A DNA stretch of 64,000 bases from Herbaspirillum chlorophenolicum (GTDB taxonomy: Bacteria > Pseudomonadota > Gammaproteobacteria > Burkholderiales > Burkholderiaceae_D), in contig NZ_LFLT01000029.1 in NCBI RefSeq assembly GCF_001189955.1, forward strand, positions 1 through 64,000, written 5' to 3'. The notes beneath the pieces were generated by a model, which saw nothing but the letters and a program-made list of their open reading frames with translations, had not been told where the DNA came from and searched no databases. Position 1 is the stretch's first letter, and each line of letters opens with the position of its first letter. A program made the translations under genes and the position numbers. Below, piece by piece: positions 23,199 through 32,983 of the stretch.

Positions 23199-25325
23199 AT
23201 GCAGCCAGATCCAGCCGCCCCTGAAGCCCCCGCGCTTGCCGTCACCGACGATACAGGCAAGGATCCCTTTGCCAAGCTCAATGAGGAACAGCGTGCCGCG
23301 GTAGAACATGGCGGCGAACTGCCACCCGCCCAGCAAGATCCCTTGCTGATCGTGGCCGGCGCCGGTTCCGGCAAAACCAGCACGCTGGCGCACCGGGTCG
23401 CCAAATTGATCCTGGACGGCGCCGATCCGCAACGCATCCTGCTGCTGACCTTTTCGCGCCGTGCCGCCGCCGACATGGGGCGGCGCGTCGGCCAGGTGAT
23501 CAGGAAAGTGATGCAACTGCCGCCCTCGGCGTCGCCGCCGGAACTGCCGTGGTCGGGCACATTCCATGCGATCGGGGCACGCCTGCTGCGGGACTACGCG
23601 GTGCAAATCGGATTGGAAAAAGATTTCACCATCCAGGACCGGGGCGATTCGGAAGACCTGATGGGCCTGCTGCGCCATGAGATGGGGCTGACGGCCACCG
23701 ACAAGCGCTTTCCGCTGAAGGCCACCTGCCTGGCCATCTATTCGCGCGCGGTCAACACCCGCGAAGATCTCCACACGGTGCTGCACACGCAATTCCCCTG
23801 GTGCCTCGAATGGGAAGCCCAGTTGGCTGAACTGTTCTCAGGCTACGCCGACGCCAAGGAAGAACAGCACGTGCTGGACTACGACGACTTGCTGCTGTTC
23901 TGGGCCGACATGCTGTCCGACGTCGAGCTGGCACGCCACGTGGGCGAACGCTTCGACCATGTGCTGGTGGACGAATACCAGGACACCAACCGCCTGCAGG
24001 CCGAGATCCTGCAGCGCATGAAGCCCGACGGCGCCGGCGTCACGGCCGTGGGCGACGACGCGCAATCGATCTACTCCTTCCGCGGCGCCACGGTACGCAA
24101 CATCCTCGAGTTTCCCTCGCTGTTCTCGCGTCCGGCACGCATCGTCACGCTGGAACGCAATTACCGCTCGACCCAGCCGATACTGGCGGCGTCCAACGCC
24201 GTCATCGCCGAGGCTCCCGAACGCCACCACAAGAACCTGTGGAGCGACCGGCCATCCTCGCAAAAGCCGCAACTGGTGCTGATACCGGACGAAGTGGAAC
24301 AGGCGCGCTGGATTGCCAACCGGGTGCTGGCGCACCGCGAACAAGGCCTGACGCTGAAATCGCAGGCGGTGCTGTTTCGCACTGCCACGCACAGCGCAGC
24401 ACTGGAGCTGGAACTGGCCCGCCGCAACATCCCCTTCCTGAAATTCGGCGGATTGAAGTTCCTGGAAAGCACCCACATCAAGGACCTGCTCTCGCTGCTG
24501 CGCCTGGCGCACAACCCCAACGGCCGCATGGCGGGCTTCCGTGCGCTGCAACTGATCCCGGGCATCGGCCCAGCTACCGCCAGGAAGGTACTAGACATGA
24601 TGGCCGCCGCCACCGATCCGGCCGACGCCCTGCTCAATTTCACCCCGCCGGCCAATGCGGCGCTGGAGTGGCAGGCCTTCGCCGACACCTATGCGCTGAT
24701 GCGCCGCGCATCGGCACAATGGCCGAGCGACATCAATGCCGCGCGCGACTGGTACCTGCCGCAACTGGAGCGCAAGTACGATGATGCCAGCGCCCGCAGC
24801 ACCGATATCGAACAACTGGCCGCGCTGGCCGGCGGCTACGCCTCACGCGAGAAGTTCCTGACCGAACTGACGCTGGACCCGCCCGAATCCAGCAGCGACT
24901 ACTCAACCCCGCCCTATCGCGACGAGGACTACCTGACGCTATCCACCATCCACTCCGCCAAAGGCCAGGAATGGCGCTCGGTGCATGTGCTGAACGTGGT
25001 GGACGGTTGCATCCCGTCCGATCTCGCCACCGGCAGCGAAGCCGATATCGCCGAGGAACGCCGCCTGCTGTATGTCGCCATGACGCGCGCCAAGGAATAC
25101 CTGCACCTGGTGGTGCCGCAACGCTTCTACGTCACCCAGCAGACGCCGCAAGGGGACCGCCACGTCAACGCCATCCGCAGCCGCTTCATCACGCCGCGCA
25201 TGCTGCCGCATTTCGAGGACAGCCTGTGGTTGTCCGCGGAAACCAACGGCGCACGCACGCCCATGCCCGAGAGCGTCAGGATGCTGGTGCGGCAGCGGGC
25301 CAAGAGCGCCTGGCAGAAGAGCTAG
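23199..25325 (+). CDS. UvrD/Rep-family DNA helicase
   Basis: A 708-residue superfamily 1A helicase. Q-motif LNEEQRAAV (28-36), Walker A VAGAGSGKTST (52-62), motif Ia TFSRRAA, motif II VDEYQDTN, motif III GDDAQSIYSFRGA, motif IV LERNYRST, motif V LSTIHSAKGQEW and motif VI RRLLYVAMTRAK are all seen. Between the Q-motif and Walker A there is a short Pro/Gln-rich insertion absent from UvrD itself. It is shorter than UvrD or PcrA in the C-terminal region, so a function in repair or replication restart is likely but not assigned to a named gene. Confidence 0.9.
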   Translation: MQPDPAAPEAPALAVTDDTGKDPFAKLNEEQRAAVEHGGELPPAQQDPLLIVAGAGSGKTSTLAHRVAKLILDGADPQRILLLTFSRRAAADMGRRVGQVIRKVMQLPPSASPPELPWSGTFHAIGARLLRDYAVQIGLEKDFTIQDRGDSEDLMGLLRHEMGLTATDKRFPLKATCLAIYSRAVNTREDLHTVLHTQFPWCLEWEAQLAELFSGYADAKEEQHVLDYDDLLLFWADMLSDVELARHVGERFDHVLVDEYQDTNRLQAEILQRMKPDGAGVTAVGDDAQSIYSFRGATVRNILEFPSLFSRPARIVTLERNYRSTQPILAASNAVIAEAPERHHKNLWSDRPSSQKPQLVLIPDEVEQARWIANRVLAHREQGLTLKSQAVLFRTATHSAALELELARRNIPFLKFGGLKFLESTHIKDLLSLLRLAHNPNGRMAGFRALQLIPGIGPATARKVLDMMAAATDPADALLNFTPPANAALEWQAFADTYALMRRASAQWPSDINAARDWYLPQLERKYDDASARSTDIEQLAALAGGYASREKFLTELTLDPPESSSDYSTPPYRDEDYLTLSTIHSAKGQEWRSVHVLNVVDGCIPSDLATGSEADIAEERRLLYVAMTRAKEYLHLVVPQRFYVTQQTPQGDRHVNAIRSRFITPRMLPHFEDSLWLSAETNGARTPMPESVRMLVRQRAKSAWQKS

Positions 25326-25384
25326 ACTGGCCTCCACATCGCCATCGTCCCGGCGCAGGCCGCCAACCGCTAAAATAGCGTCCC

Positions 25385-26422
25385 ATGAATCAACTCGACA
25401 TCCTCATCCCCTTCGCCCTGCCCCCGGCTGAAATGGCGCGCGACCTGCTGCGCCAATGCCAGGCGCCGGCGCTGGCGATGCTGCTGGCCCGCGGCAAACA
25501 TGCCGCACCGACGCAATCCCACGACCCTTTTTCGCGCGCCTTGCCGCATGAGCACTGGCTGGCGCAGCGCTTCGGCCTGCCACAGCCGGCGCAGGACTGC
25601 AGCCCGGCCGCCGCCGCGGCGCTGATGCGCGGCCTCGGCCACCCGCCGGCCGCCGGCCAGTGGTTCGTGCTGCATCCGGCCCACATCCACGTCGCACGCG
25701 ACCACCTGGTGCTGACCGATGTGGCCCAGTTACAGCTGGATGAAGCGCAATCGCAGAAGCTGTTTGCGTCCGCTGCCCCGCTGTTCACCGAAATCGGCCA
25801 TGAAGTGGTGTATGGCGACGCCCACACCTGGTTCATCCGCGCCGACGCCTGGGCCGGCCTGCGCACCTCGACCCCGTCCGCCGCCAGCGGCCGCAATGTC
25901 GATATCTGGATGCCCGAAGGCCCGGGAGAACTGGCCTGGCGCAAGCTGCAAAACGAAGTGCAGATGCAGTGGTTCTCCGAAAGCCTGAATGAAGAGCGCG
26001 AGATGCGCGGGCTGAAGGCGGTTAATTCAATGTGGATCTGGGGCGGCGCCGATGCCGCGGTTTCCGCCACGCCGGCCTACGCTGCCAGCTATGGCCTGAA
26101 CGGCTGGACGCTGGCATTCGGCGCCGCAGCTGTCACGCCGCCCACCGCCGCCGGGATCGCCTCCGGCAGCGGCCACCGCTTGCTGCTGCTGGACCAGTTG
26201 GTGGAGCTCGCCCTGGCCGAAGAATGGGGCCTCTGGCTGCAGCGCATGGAAACCTTGGACCGCGAATGGCTGGCGCCGCTGCTGGCATCGCTGCGCAGCG
26301 GCGCCTTCGACGCCATCAACCTGATCCTGACCGGCGCCGACAAGTCGGTACAGATTTCCACCACACGCGGCACACTGCGCAAGTTCTGGCGCAAACCCTC
26401 ATTACAAAGACTAGCCGCATGA
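25385..26422 (+). CDS. RpfE-like protein (alkaline-phosphatase superfamily relative)
   Basis: A 345-residue cytoplasmic protein of the group annotated as regulatory protein RpfE or cofactor-independent phosphoglycerate-mutase-like. Conserved features are the N-terminal MNQLDILIPFALPP, the HPAHIHVARDHLVL motif and MWIWGGAD with AASYGLNGWTLAF. No enzyme activity is established for the group, and the complete metal set of true phosphoglycerate mutases is not evident. Its stop overlaps the recJ start in an ATGA, so it is coupled to recJ. In Xanthomonas, as I recall, rpfE also neighbours recJ. Function remains unknown. Confidence 0.75.
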   Translation: MNQLDILIPFALPPAEMARDLLRQCQAPALAMLLARGKHAAPTQSHDPFSRALPHEHWLAQRFGLPQPAQDCSPAAAAALMRGLGHPPAAGQWFVLHPAHIHVARDHLVLTDVAQLQLDEAQSQKLFASAAPLFTEIGHEVVYGDAHTWFIRADAWAGLRTSTPSAASGRNVDIWMPEGPGELAWRKLQNEVQMQWFSESLNEEREMRGLKAVNSMWIWGGADAAVSATPAYAASYGLNGWTLAFGAAAVTPPTAAGIASGSGHRLLLLDQLVELALAEEWGLWLQRMETLDREWLAPLLASLRSGAFDAINLILTGADKSVQISTTRGTLRKFWRKPSLQRLAA

Positions 26423-28113
26423 TCCGCATCGCCACCCGCCCCTACTCCATCCAGCAATCCGAGCAACTGATTGCCGAAGGTGTGCACCCGGTGCTGGCGC
26501 GCGTGTACGCAGCGCGCGGCCTGGCCAGCGCACGCGAGCTGGCGAGCGAGCTCAATGCCCTGATCGCGCCGTCCGGGCTGTTGCATATCGACGCCGCCGC
26601 GAGTTACCTGGCCGACGCCATTGCCGCACGCAAGAAGCTGGTGATCGTGGCCGACTACGATTGCGACGGCGCCACCGCCTGTGCCGTAGGCCTGCGCGGC
26701 TTGCGACTGCTGGGTGCGCAGGTCGACTACATCGTCCCTAACCGTTTCGAATACGGCTATGGCCTCACGCCGGAGATTGTCGAGCTGACCGTGCGCGAAA
26801 AATCTCCCGACGTGATCGTCACGGTCGACAACGGCATCGCCAGCATCGACGGCGTGGCCGAGGCCAAGCGGCGCGGCATCGACGTGGTCGTCACCGACCA
26901 CCACTTGCCAGGCGACGCGCTGCCGGACGCACAGGTGATCGTCAACCCGAACCAGCCCGAATGCGGCTTCCCCAGCAAGAACCTGGCCGGGGTGGGCGTG
27001 ATGTTCTATGTGCTGCTGGCACTGCGCGCCGAGATGCGCAAACGCGGCATCTTCGACGCGCAAACCCAGCCAAGGCTGGATACGCTGCTGGACCTGGTGG
27101 CGCTGGGTACGGTGGCCGACGTCGTCAAGCTGGATGCCAACAACCGCATCCTGGTGGCGCAGGGCTTGAAGCGCATGCGCAGCGGCAAGATGCATCCCGG
27201 CATCGCCGCGCTGTTCCGTGCCGCCGGACGCGAGGCGCGGCGCGCCACGCCTTTCGACCTGGGTTTTGCGGTCGGCCCGCGCCTGAATGCGGCCGGACGC
27301 CTGGCCGACATGTCGCTGGGCATCGAATGCCTGACCACCGACGATGAAGGCCGGGCCTGGGCCATTGCGCAGGAGCTCGACACCATCAACCGTGAACGGC
27401 GCGATATCGAGGCCGGCATGCAAGACACCGCGCTGAACCTGCTGGACGATTTCAACCCGGCCGACCGCCGCACCATCGCCGTGTTCGACGCGTCCTGGCA
27501 CCAGGGCGTGATCGGTATCGTGGCTTCGCGCCTGAAGGACAAGTTCTACCGCCCGACGATCACCTTCGCGCCCGGCGACGAAGGCTTCATCAAGGGTTCG
27601 GGCCGCTCGATCGCCGGTTTCCACTTGCGCGACGCACTCGACCTGGTCTCCAAGCACGCGCCGTCGGTGATCACCAAATTCGGCGGCCATGCGATGGCGG
27701 CCGGGCTGACCATCCATGCAGAGGCTTTCGATGCCTTCGCCCAGGCGTTCGAAGCGGTAGGCCAGGACTGGCTGACGCAAAACCAGTTGGAGCGGGTGAT
27801 CGAAACCGATGGTGTGCTGGAGGATGCCTATTATTCGGTGCAGTTCATCGGTGTGATGGATGAGCAGGTATGGGGCCAGGGCTTCGCGCCGCCGGTGTTC
27901 TGCGATACCTTCCGTGTGCTCAACCAGCGCATCCTGAAAGAAAAGCACCTGAAGCTGCTGCTGGAAAAGAATGGCCAGAAATACGACGCCATCTGGTTCG
28001 GCCACGCCGATGCCCTGCCCGACTACGCCACCGTCGCTTTCCGTCTGGACGCCAATGAATACAACGGCAAGACCACCGTGCAGTTGATGGTGGAGCACGC
28101 CGAACCGGCCTGA
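26419..28113 (+). CDS. recJ: Single-stranded-DNA-specific exonuclease RecJ
   Basis: A 564-residue 5'-3' exonuclease for recombination (RecFOR pathway) and mismatch repair. DHH-family motifs: VADYDCDG at 77-84, VTVDNGIAS, VTDHHLPG and NPNQPECGFP for metal binding, then a DHHA1 domain with GFAVGPRLNAAGR, and near the C-terminus KFGGHAMAAGL. Length matches RecJ. The ATG is within the ATGA shared with the rpfE-like gene. Confidence 0.96.
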   Translation: MIRIATRPYSIQQSEQLIAEGVHPVLARVYAARGLASARELASELNALIAPSGLLHIDAAASYLADAIAARKKLVIVADYDCDGATACAVGLRGLRLLGAQVDYIVPNRFEYGYGLTPEIVELTVREKSPDVIVTVDNGIASIDGVAEAKRRGIDVVVTDHHLPGDALPDAQVIVNPNQPECGFPSKNLAGVGVMFYVLLALRAEMRKRGIFDAQTQPRLDTLLDLVALGTVADVVKLDANNRILVAQGLKRMRSGKMHPGIAALFRAAGREARRATPFDLGFAVGPRLNAAGRLADMSLGIECLTTDDEGRAWAIAQELDTINRERRDIEAGMQDTALNLLDDFNPADRRTIAVFDASWHQGVIGIVASRLKDKFYRPTITFAPGDEGFIKGSGRSIAGFHLRDALDLVSKHAPSVITKFGGHAMAAGLTIHAEAFDAFAQAFEAVGQDWLTQNQLERVIETDGVLEDAYYSVQFIGVMDEQVWGQGFAPPVFCDTFRVLNQRILKEKHLKLLLEKNGQKYDAIWFGHADALPDYATVAFRLDANEYNGKTTVQLMVEHAEPA

Positions 28114-28349
28114 CAAATTCCTGACGCAACCTCCTGACGCCATCAATATTGTGGCAAAGTGCAAACAAGACTCCAACAAGACCGCTGCCTGATGGCACAA
28201 TGGGCTCGTGCGTATGTCGGCAGTACGTTGGCGGAACGGCCCTGATGAAAAACGGGTGCTTCCGCCAATCAGCAACCTCTTTCATCTCGGAACTGGTCCT
28301 TTGAGCGTGTTGACGATCTTAGGCAGAACAACAACACCAAACTTCGCCG

Positions 28350-30035
28350 ATGAAGATCAAACGCTTCACTAACAGTCTTCTCACCCGCCTGGTGCTGGTC
28401 GGGATCGCGATCATCGTTTCCACTGCGATCGCACGTTACTATTTCCTGGTCAATTTCCTGGAAACCGACCAGAACATCGTCGCCGCCGAACGGCAAGGCA
28501 CCATCGCCGGCTACCTTGCACAGGACATTGGCTACCATATCGAAGAACGGCGCAGCTTCCTGGAGCGCCTGGCTGCGCAAATGCCGCCAGCGCTGCTGCT
28601 CGATCCGGCCGCCGCACGCGAATGGCTGCGCGAACGTTACGAATTGCAGCCATTGCTGGCGCAGCACCTCTTCGTCGCCGACAACACCGGTTCGATCGTG
28701 GTCGACTACCCCGCCGTGAAGAACCGCAGCGCCTTGTCGCTAGCCTCCGATCCCGATTACAAACACGCGCTGGCCGGAACTGCCGTGATCGGCGAACCGC
28801 TCCTGAGCCCGGCATCGGGAACGCCGGCGCTGACAATCCTGGTTCCGGTCAAGGACGCAGGCGGCAAGGTGACGGGCGTACTGGGCGGCATCAATGAACT
28901 CAATGCACCTGGATTCCTCACCCAATTGCAGCGGGGACGCCTGGGACCGTCCGGCGGCTACCAACTGATATCTCCGTCGCGGCGGCTGGTCATTACCGCA
29001 AACGATCCATTGCTGGTTCTCACCCCGCTGCCGGCAATGGGCGCCGATCCCATGCTGGACCGCGCGCTGACAGGTTTTCGCGGCAACGGTGTCGGCCCCA
29101 ACGCCAGCGGCGTCGACGAGATCAAGGGATTCGCCTCGGTGCCCGGCACCGACTGGTTCGTCACCGCCAGCCTGCCGCTGGCCTCCGCACTGCCGGCCGT
29201 GAGCCGCATGCGCCACATGGTCACGCGCGGCGGCCTGATCCAGGGAGCAGTGATCTTTTTGATCATCGCGCTGGCGTATCTCTGGTTCTTCCGCCCGCTG
29301 CGCCGCGCAGCCGACCTGGCCGATAAGATGACGCGCGGGGAAATCCCGTTATCGCCCTTGCCGGTGGTACGACGCGACGAGGTCGGCTACCTCACCATGG
29401 CGTTCAACGGCTTGCTGGCGCGGCTCAAATTGCACCAATCCGAACTGCAGCATCAGGCCCACCATGACGTCCTGACCGGCCTGCCCAACCGCATGATGCT
29501 GGCCGAACGCATGCAGCAAGCACTGGCCCGGGCCCTGTTCGAGCAAAACGGGATCGCGCTGCTGTTTCTCGACCTGGACGGGTTCAAGCCGATCAACGAC
29601 TCCCTCGGGCATAAGGCGGGCGACCTCGTGCTGCAGGAAGTCGCCCGGCGCCTGCGCCAGGTGGCGCGCCACAGCGATACCCTGGCGCGCGTGGGCGGGG
29701 ATGAATTCGTCCTGCTGGCAACCGACCTGGGCGCTCCCTTGGAAAACGGCGCCCGCGCATTGGCCGAGAAATGCATCGCGACGGTCTCCGAGCCGCTAGT
29801 GCTGGGGCAGAAGGAATACCAGTTGGGCGTCTCGATCGGGATTGCCGTCTGCGACGGCCGCTGCGATGCCGACAGCCTGCTGCAAGCCGCCGACCAGGCC
29901 ATGTACAGCGCCAAAGCCAGCGGCCGCGGCTGCTATGTGATCGCGCCGGCCGGAATGGGCTGTAGCCACGCCATCGTCAACGCACCGGCAGGAACTGGAA
30001 AAACGAACCGCCCAGCAGGTTCTGCACATAGCTGA
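28350..30035 (+). CDS. Membrane diguanylate cyclase with CACHE-type sensor and HAMP
   Basis: A 561-residue sensor cyclase. Membrane segment 1 at about 11-34, a periplasmic double-CACHE-like sensor, membrane segment 2 at about 290-310, a HAMP linker, then GGDEF (about 370-530) with intact ARVGGDEFVLLATDL and an I-site RHSD five residues before it. It therefore should make c-di-GMP and be subject to product inhibition. The ligand is unknown. The last 59 nt overlap the 3' end of a convergent lipoprotein gene, so the C-terminal tail is encoded opposite another gene. Confidence 0.93.
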   Translation: MKIKRFTNSLLTRLVLVGIAIIVSTAIARYYFLVNFLETDQNIVAAERQGTIAGYLAQDIGYHIEERRSFLERLAAQMPPALLLDPAAAREWLRERYELQPLLAQHLFVADNTGSIVVDYPAVKNRSALSLASDPDYKHALAGTAVIGEPLLSPASGTPALTILVPVKDAGGKVTGVLGGINELNAPGFLTQLQRGRLGPSGGYQLISPSRRLVITANDPLLVLTPLPAMGADPMLDRALTGFRGNGVGPNASGVDEIKGFASVPGTDWFVTASLPLASALPAVSRMRHMVTRGGLIQGAVIFLIIALAYLWFFRPLRRAADLADKMTRGEIPLSPLPVVRRDEVGYLTMAFNGLLARLKLHQSELQHQAHHDVLTGLPNRMMLAERMQQALARALFEQNGIALLFLDLDGFKPINDSLGHKAGDLVLQEVARRLRQVARHSDTLARVGGDEFVLLATDLGAPLENGARALAEKCIATVSEPLVLGQKEYQLGVSIGIAVCDGRCDADSLLQAADQAMYSAKASGRGCYVIAPAGMGCSHAIVNAPAGTGKTNRPAGSAHS

Positions 30036-30708
30036 TCCCTGCGCGGCGATATTTCTCGGTGATGAAGGTAGCGAGCAGGTCGAGGCGCCCGACGATCTTG
30101 CCGAACTCCCGTTCGAAACTGAGGTTGCGCATGTCGGCACTGATCTCGTCGGACAGCAGCAGCGGACCGCCTGCCGAATTGCGGCGGCTGGCCAGTATCC
30201 AGGCGCCGATTTCGACATTGCGCGCGGCGTTGTACAGGTGCTGGGCGTCCAGCCCGTCGATGAGGAAGAATTCGATCTTGTTGCCGTGCGCGACGATGAT
30301 CATGTCGGCGGTGGCATAGATGAAGGCGGCCACACGGTCGCCCTTGAAGTCCGGACCCAGCGCCAGCGCCATGGCGGCAATATCGCGCTTGCTCTGCAAT
30401 TCGGGCCACGGCTGGCGCTTCTCCACCGCCTCCCGCACCTTGCCGAGCGCCTCTTCCCGGCTGGCCGCGGTCTTTTTCCACTCCCCCGGATTACGCCGAT
30501 AGAGCTTGTCCATCAGCAGGTAGAGTCCATCGAGGTTGGCGCGCATGGCCAGCGTGGCAATCCGGTTGGTATCGGACTGTCCCATCTCGCGCGAACTGGC
30601 GTCCGCGCCCTTGACCTGCCCATGCGGCGCCGGGGAGCTGGCGCATCCGGCCAGCAAGGCGGTGCATAGCAGCGTAATCGGAAGGAGGTCTGTTCTGGTT
30701 ATCGTCAT
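29977..30708 (-). CDS. Lipoprotein of unknown function
   Basis: A 243-residue predicted lipoprotein. Signal peptide ends in lipobox LLAGC with Cys22 as the acylated residue. The mature part is helical and mixed, with no domain I recognise: YLLMDKLYRRNPGEWKK near the start, a middle hydrophobic helix (IIVAHGNKIEFFLIDGLDAQ), then DEISADMRNLSFEREFGKIV. Ser at +2 and Ser at +3 after Cys would not prevent outer-membrane sorting. The 3' end overlaps the convergent cyclase gene by 59 nt. Confidence 0.75.
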   Translation of the reverse strand: MTITRTDLLPITLLCTALLAGCASSPAPHGQVKGADASSREMGQSDTNRIATLAMRANLDGLYLLMDKLYRRNPGEWKKTAASREEALGKVREAVEKRQPWPELQSKRDIAAMALALGPDFKGDRVAAFIYATADMIIVAHGNKIEFFLIDGLDAQHLYNAARNVEIGAWILASRRNSAGGPLLLSDEISADMRNLSFEREFGKIVGRLDLLATFITEKYRRAGISYVQNLLGGSFFQFLPVR

Positions 30709-30797
30709 CGGCAGGCAAGTGAACGCAAGCTGATAGGACTTGATCCTAGCAGATTGCGTTCACTGCCCGAATAGCGATTTCAGGCCGATGCCCTCTC

Positions 30798-30959
30798 AGA
30801 ACCTGTTCAATGTCTCGGCGGGAGTTGGGCAAGTGTCATTTCAGGATGGGATGCAAGGCGCAAAACGCAGCCGGGCCGGTGGCCCGGTGAGGCTTTGCAA
30901 CGCCGCAGACCGCCTGAAAGGACATTTGGACAACCCCGCCGAGACATTGAACAGGTTCT
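30798..30959. repeat. Palindromic element with 25-bp perfect inverted repeats
   Basis: The arms at 30798-30822 and 30935-30959 are perfect reverse complements (25 bp, from AGAACCTGTTC inward). Weaker complementarity continues inside, and the centre has a GC hairpin, CGGGCC-GGT-GGCCCG, near 30872-30887. No transposase or long frame fits inside, so it is a non-coding palindromic repeat about 162 bp long. It could be a miniature transposable or REP-like element. It lies between the convergent-side ends of the lipoprotein start and phoX stop. Confidence 0.8.
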
Positions 30960-30981
30960 CAAGCGTGACCCGATCTAGACA

Positions 30982-32928
30982 TCAGCCCAAGGGAACTCCG
31001 GTCAGATAACCCACCGTGGCGCCGAAACGATCCCTGTAGTTGGCGCGCACCAGCGGATCGAGCGTGTCCTTGACCTTGTCGTGCAAGCCCTTCTCCCAGT
31101 CGCCGGCGTGCTGGAAATTGCTCATCACGTAGGTCCAGCCATTGATCTCGTCGACCGCATGCAGGCCGGTCGACTCGGCGCCGGCCGGACAGGACAGCAC
31201 GCGCGTCAGGGCCTTGGTATCGACGTTGTAGGCCCACAGGAAGTTGTTGACGTGCATGCCGCTGTCTTCGCCGATGAATAGCGTGCGCAGCTTTTCCGAA
31301 AACTTGATGTTGTCCGGGTTGGCGATACTGTCTTGCGCCGCCAGGTTGCCCAATGCATCCGGCGTCTTCAGGTCCACGCCCACCAGTTCGGCGGGTGGCG
31401 CCATATCGATCGCTACCCATTCGCTGGCGATGGCATTGCCCGTCGCGTCGCTCTGGCCGCCGCGCAGATTCAAGGCATATACGGCGCCGGCCTTGGGGCC
31501 CTGCACCTTGATGTGGCCGGAACCGTCCAGCATCGAGGTCTGCACATAGGACATGGCCGAATAGGCGATCTTGTCGCGCGCGTTGACGGTGGTGCCTTCC
31601 ATCTTGGTGAAGCCCAGGCTGCCGCCGGCCAGCGCGGCGTAGCGGTGGGTTTCCAGAAAGGCGGCGGCCTTCTGCATGCCCGGCTTGACGCGCACCCAGT
31701 TGGACTTGCCGTTGAACGGAATCTTGGAAAACGAGCCGTCGGAGGGATCGCTGGTGCGGATATCCATGATGTCGGACGCCTTGTAGCGGTTGGCCATGGC
31801 CTTGATTTCATCGCTGGTGGCACTGCCCAGCTTGACCCACGACAGCTTGCCGGCCCCTGGGCCCACGCCCGAGACCTGCTCCCAGCGCGCCACGTACAAG
31901 GTGCCCGCCGACAGGTCGGCCGCACGGTCGGCGATGAACATGAACAGGCCGCCATTGGTGGCGTCGTCGCCCATCAGCACGGTGCGCTGGTCGGGCATGA
32001 CCTGCACCAGTTCGTGCGAGATGCGGCCCAGGCAGTAATGCTTGCGGATCGAACCGGTGCCATCCGCATGCACCGTGACTTCCGGCAAGTGGCCGTAATG
32101 ATAGGGATTGGCGCGCGCTTCGTCGCCGTACAGGTTCTTGCTGAAAGCCTTGAATTGCGGATTGGAAGCGATGGCGGCCGCGTCCGGCTCGTACTCTTCG
32201 CTGGAAAGGTGGGTGTTCCACGGCGACAGGCTGGCGCCGCAGGTGATCCACAGGCCGTTGACCTGCGAAGTGTCGACGTTGTGGTACTTGACCAGCGACA
32301 GCTTGCCCGAGGACGGCTCCTGGTCCAGCGTCAGCACCGCGATCGGCGAAGGCAACTGGCCGTACATCGCAGCCTGCTTCTGGTCGCGCGTGGTGTATTC
32401 GAACTGCACCACGGCAAACACCGTGCGCCCCTTCACGCCGGACACGCTGGCGCCCTTCACGGTCAGCAGCGACGAGCCATCCGGGCAGTCCGAGAAGAAC
32501 TGGCGCTCCTTGCCCGGCACCGAGCGGTCGATGATCGGCTGGTTGTTGATATCGACATAACCACCGGCCAGGATGGTACCGCCACGGCCGTCCGGCACCA
32601 TGTCGCCGGTCATGAAAAAGGGCTGGTAGGCCAGCTTGTAGCTTTGCTTGCTGCCGTCGGCAAAGGCCACTTCCAGCGCCGAGCCTACGGTGGTGCTGGC
32701 CATCGCCGCCGGATTGGCCAATGTCGGCGCAGGCATGCCGGTGAAACGGGCCGAGACGAAGGGCTTGCCCGAGCCTGGTGTGGCACAGGCCGACAGCGCG
32801 GCGGCAACGCCGCCGGTCAACGGCAGCAGCGGCGCGGCGGACAGCGCCTTGAGGAGGCTGCGGCGGCCGGCCTGTGGGATACAGTCTTGGGCGTCGGATT
32901 GGATGGCGTATTGCTCGGGCTGTCTCAT
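30982..32928 (-). CDS. phoX: PhoX-family alkaline phosphatase, Tat-exported
   Basis: A 648-residue PF05787-type phosphatase releasing phosphate from organic esters outside the cytoplasm. The N-terminus has a twin-arginine signal (GRRSLLKALS at 21-30) followed by a hydrophobic region and SAC (Cys48), so it may also be lipidated. The mature protein has the repeated short motifs of PhoX, including GGYVDINNQPI, LIKYHN-like segments and HVNNFLWAYNVDTKALTRVL. PhoX uses calcium and iron cofactors. A Pho box 38 nt upstream fits PhoB control under phosphate limitation. Confidence 0.88.
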   Translation of the reverse strand: MRQPEQYAIQSDAQDCIPQAGRRSLLKALSAAPLLPLTGGVAAALSACATPGSGKPFVSARFTGMPAPTLANPAAMASTTVGSALEVAFADGSKQSYKLAYQPFFMTGDMVPDGRGGTILAGGYVDINNQPIIDRSVPGKERQFFSDCPDGSSLLTVKGASVSGVKGRTVFAVVQFEYTTRDQKQAAMYGQLPSPIAVLTLDQEPSSGKLSLVKYHNVDTSQVNGLWITCGASLSPWNTHLSSEEYEPDAAAIASNPQFKAFSKNLYGDEARANPYHYGHLPEVTVHADGTGSIRKHYCLGRISHELVQVMPDQRTVLMGDDATNGGLFMFIADRAADLSAGTLYVARWEQVSGVGPGAGKLSWVKLGSATSDEIKAMANRYKASDIMDIRTSDPSDGSFSKIPFNGKSNWVRVKPGMQKAAAFLETHRYAALAGGSLGFTKMEGTTVNARDKIAYSAMSYVQTSMLDGSGHIKVQGPKAGAVYALNLRGGQSDATGNAIASEWVAIDMAPPAELVGVDLKTPDALGNLAAQDSIANPDNIKFSEKLRTLFIGEDSGMHVNNFLWAYNVDTKALTRVLSCPAGAESTGLHAVDEINGWTYVMSNFQHAGDWEKGLHDKVKDTLDPLVRANYRDRFGATVGYLTGVPLG

Positions 32929-32965
32929 CGATGTTTCTCCGGATTAACTTGAGGGAACTGATGCA

Positions 32966-32983
32966 TTGTCAGTCTTTTGTCAG
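32966..32983 (-). promoter_or_regulatory. Pho box upstream of phoX
   Basis: The minus strand reads CTGACAA-AAGA-CTGACAA: two 7-bp direct repeats separated by 4 bp, the spacing of PhoB sites (consensus CTGTCAT twice). It ends 38 nt before the phoX start. Confidence 0.75.

Noticed and set aside
26089-28275. A 728-codon minus-strand frame across recJ
   Set aside because: It lies opposite recJ, whose DHH motifs are clear; the antisense frame has no recognisable motif.
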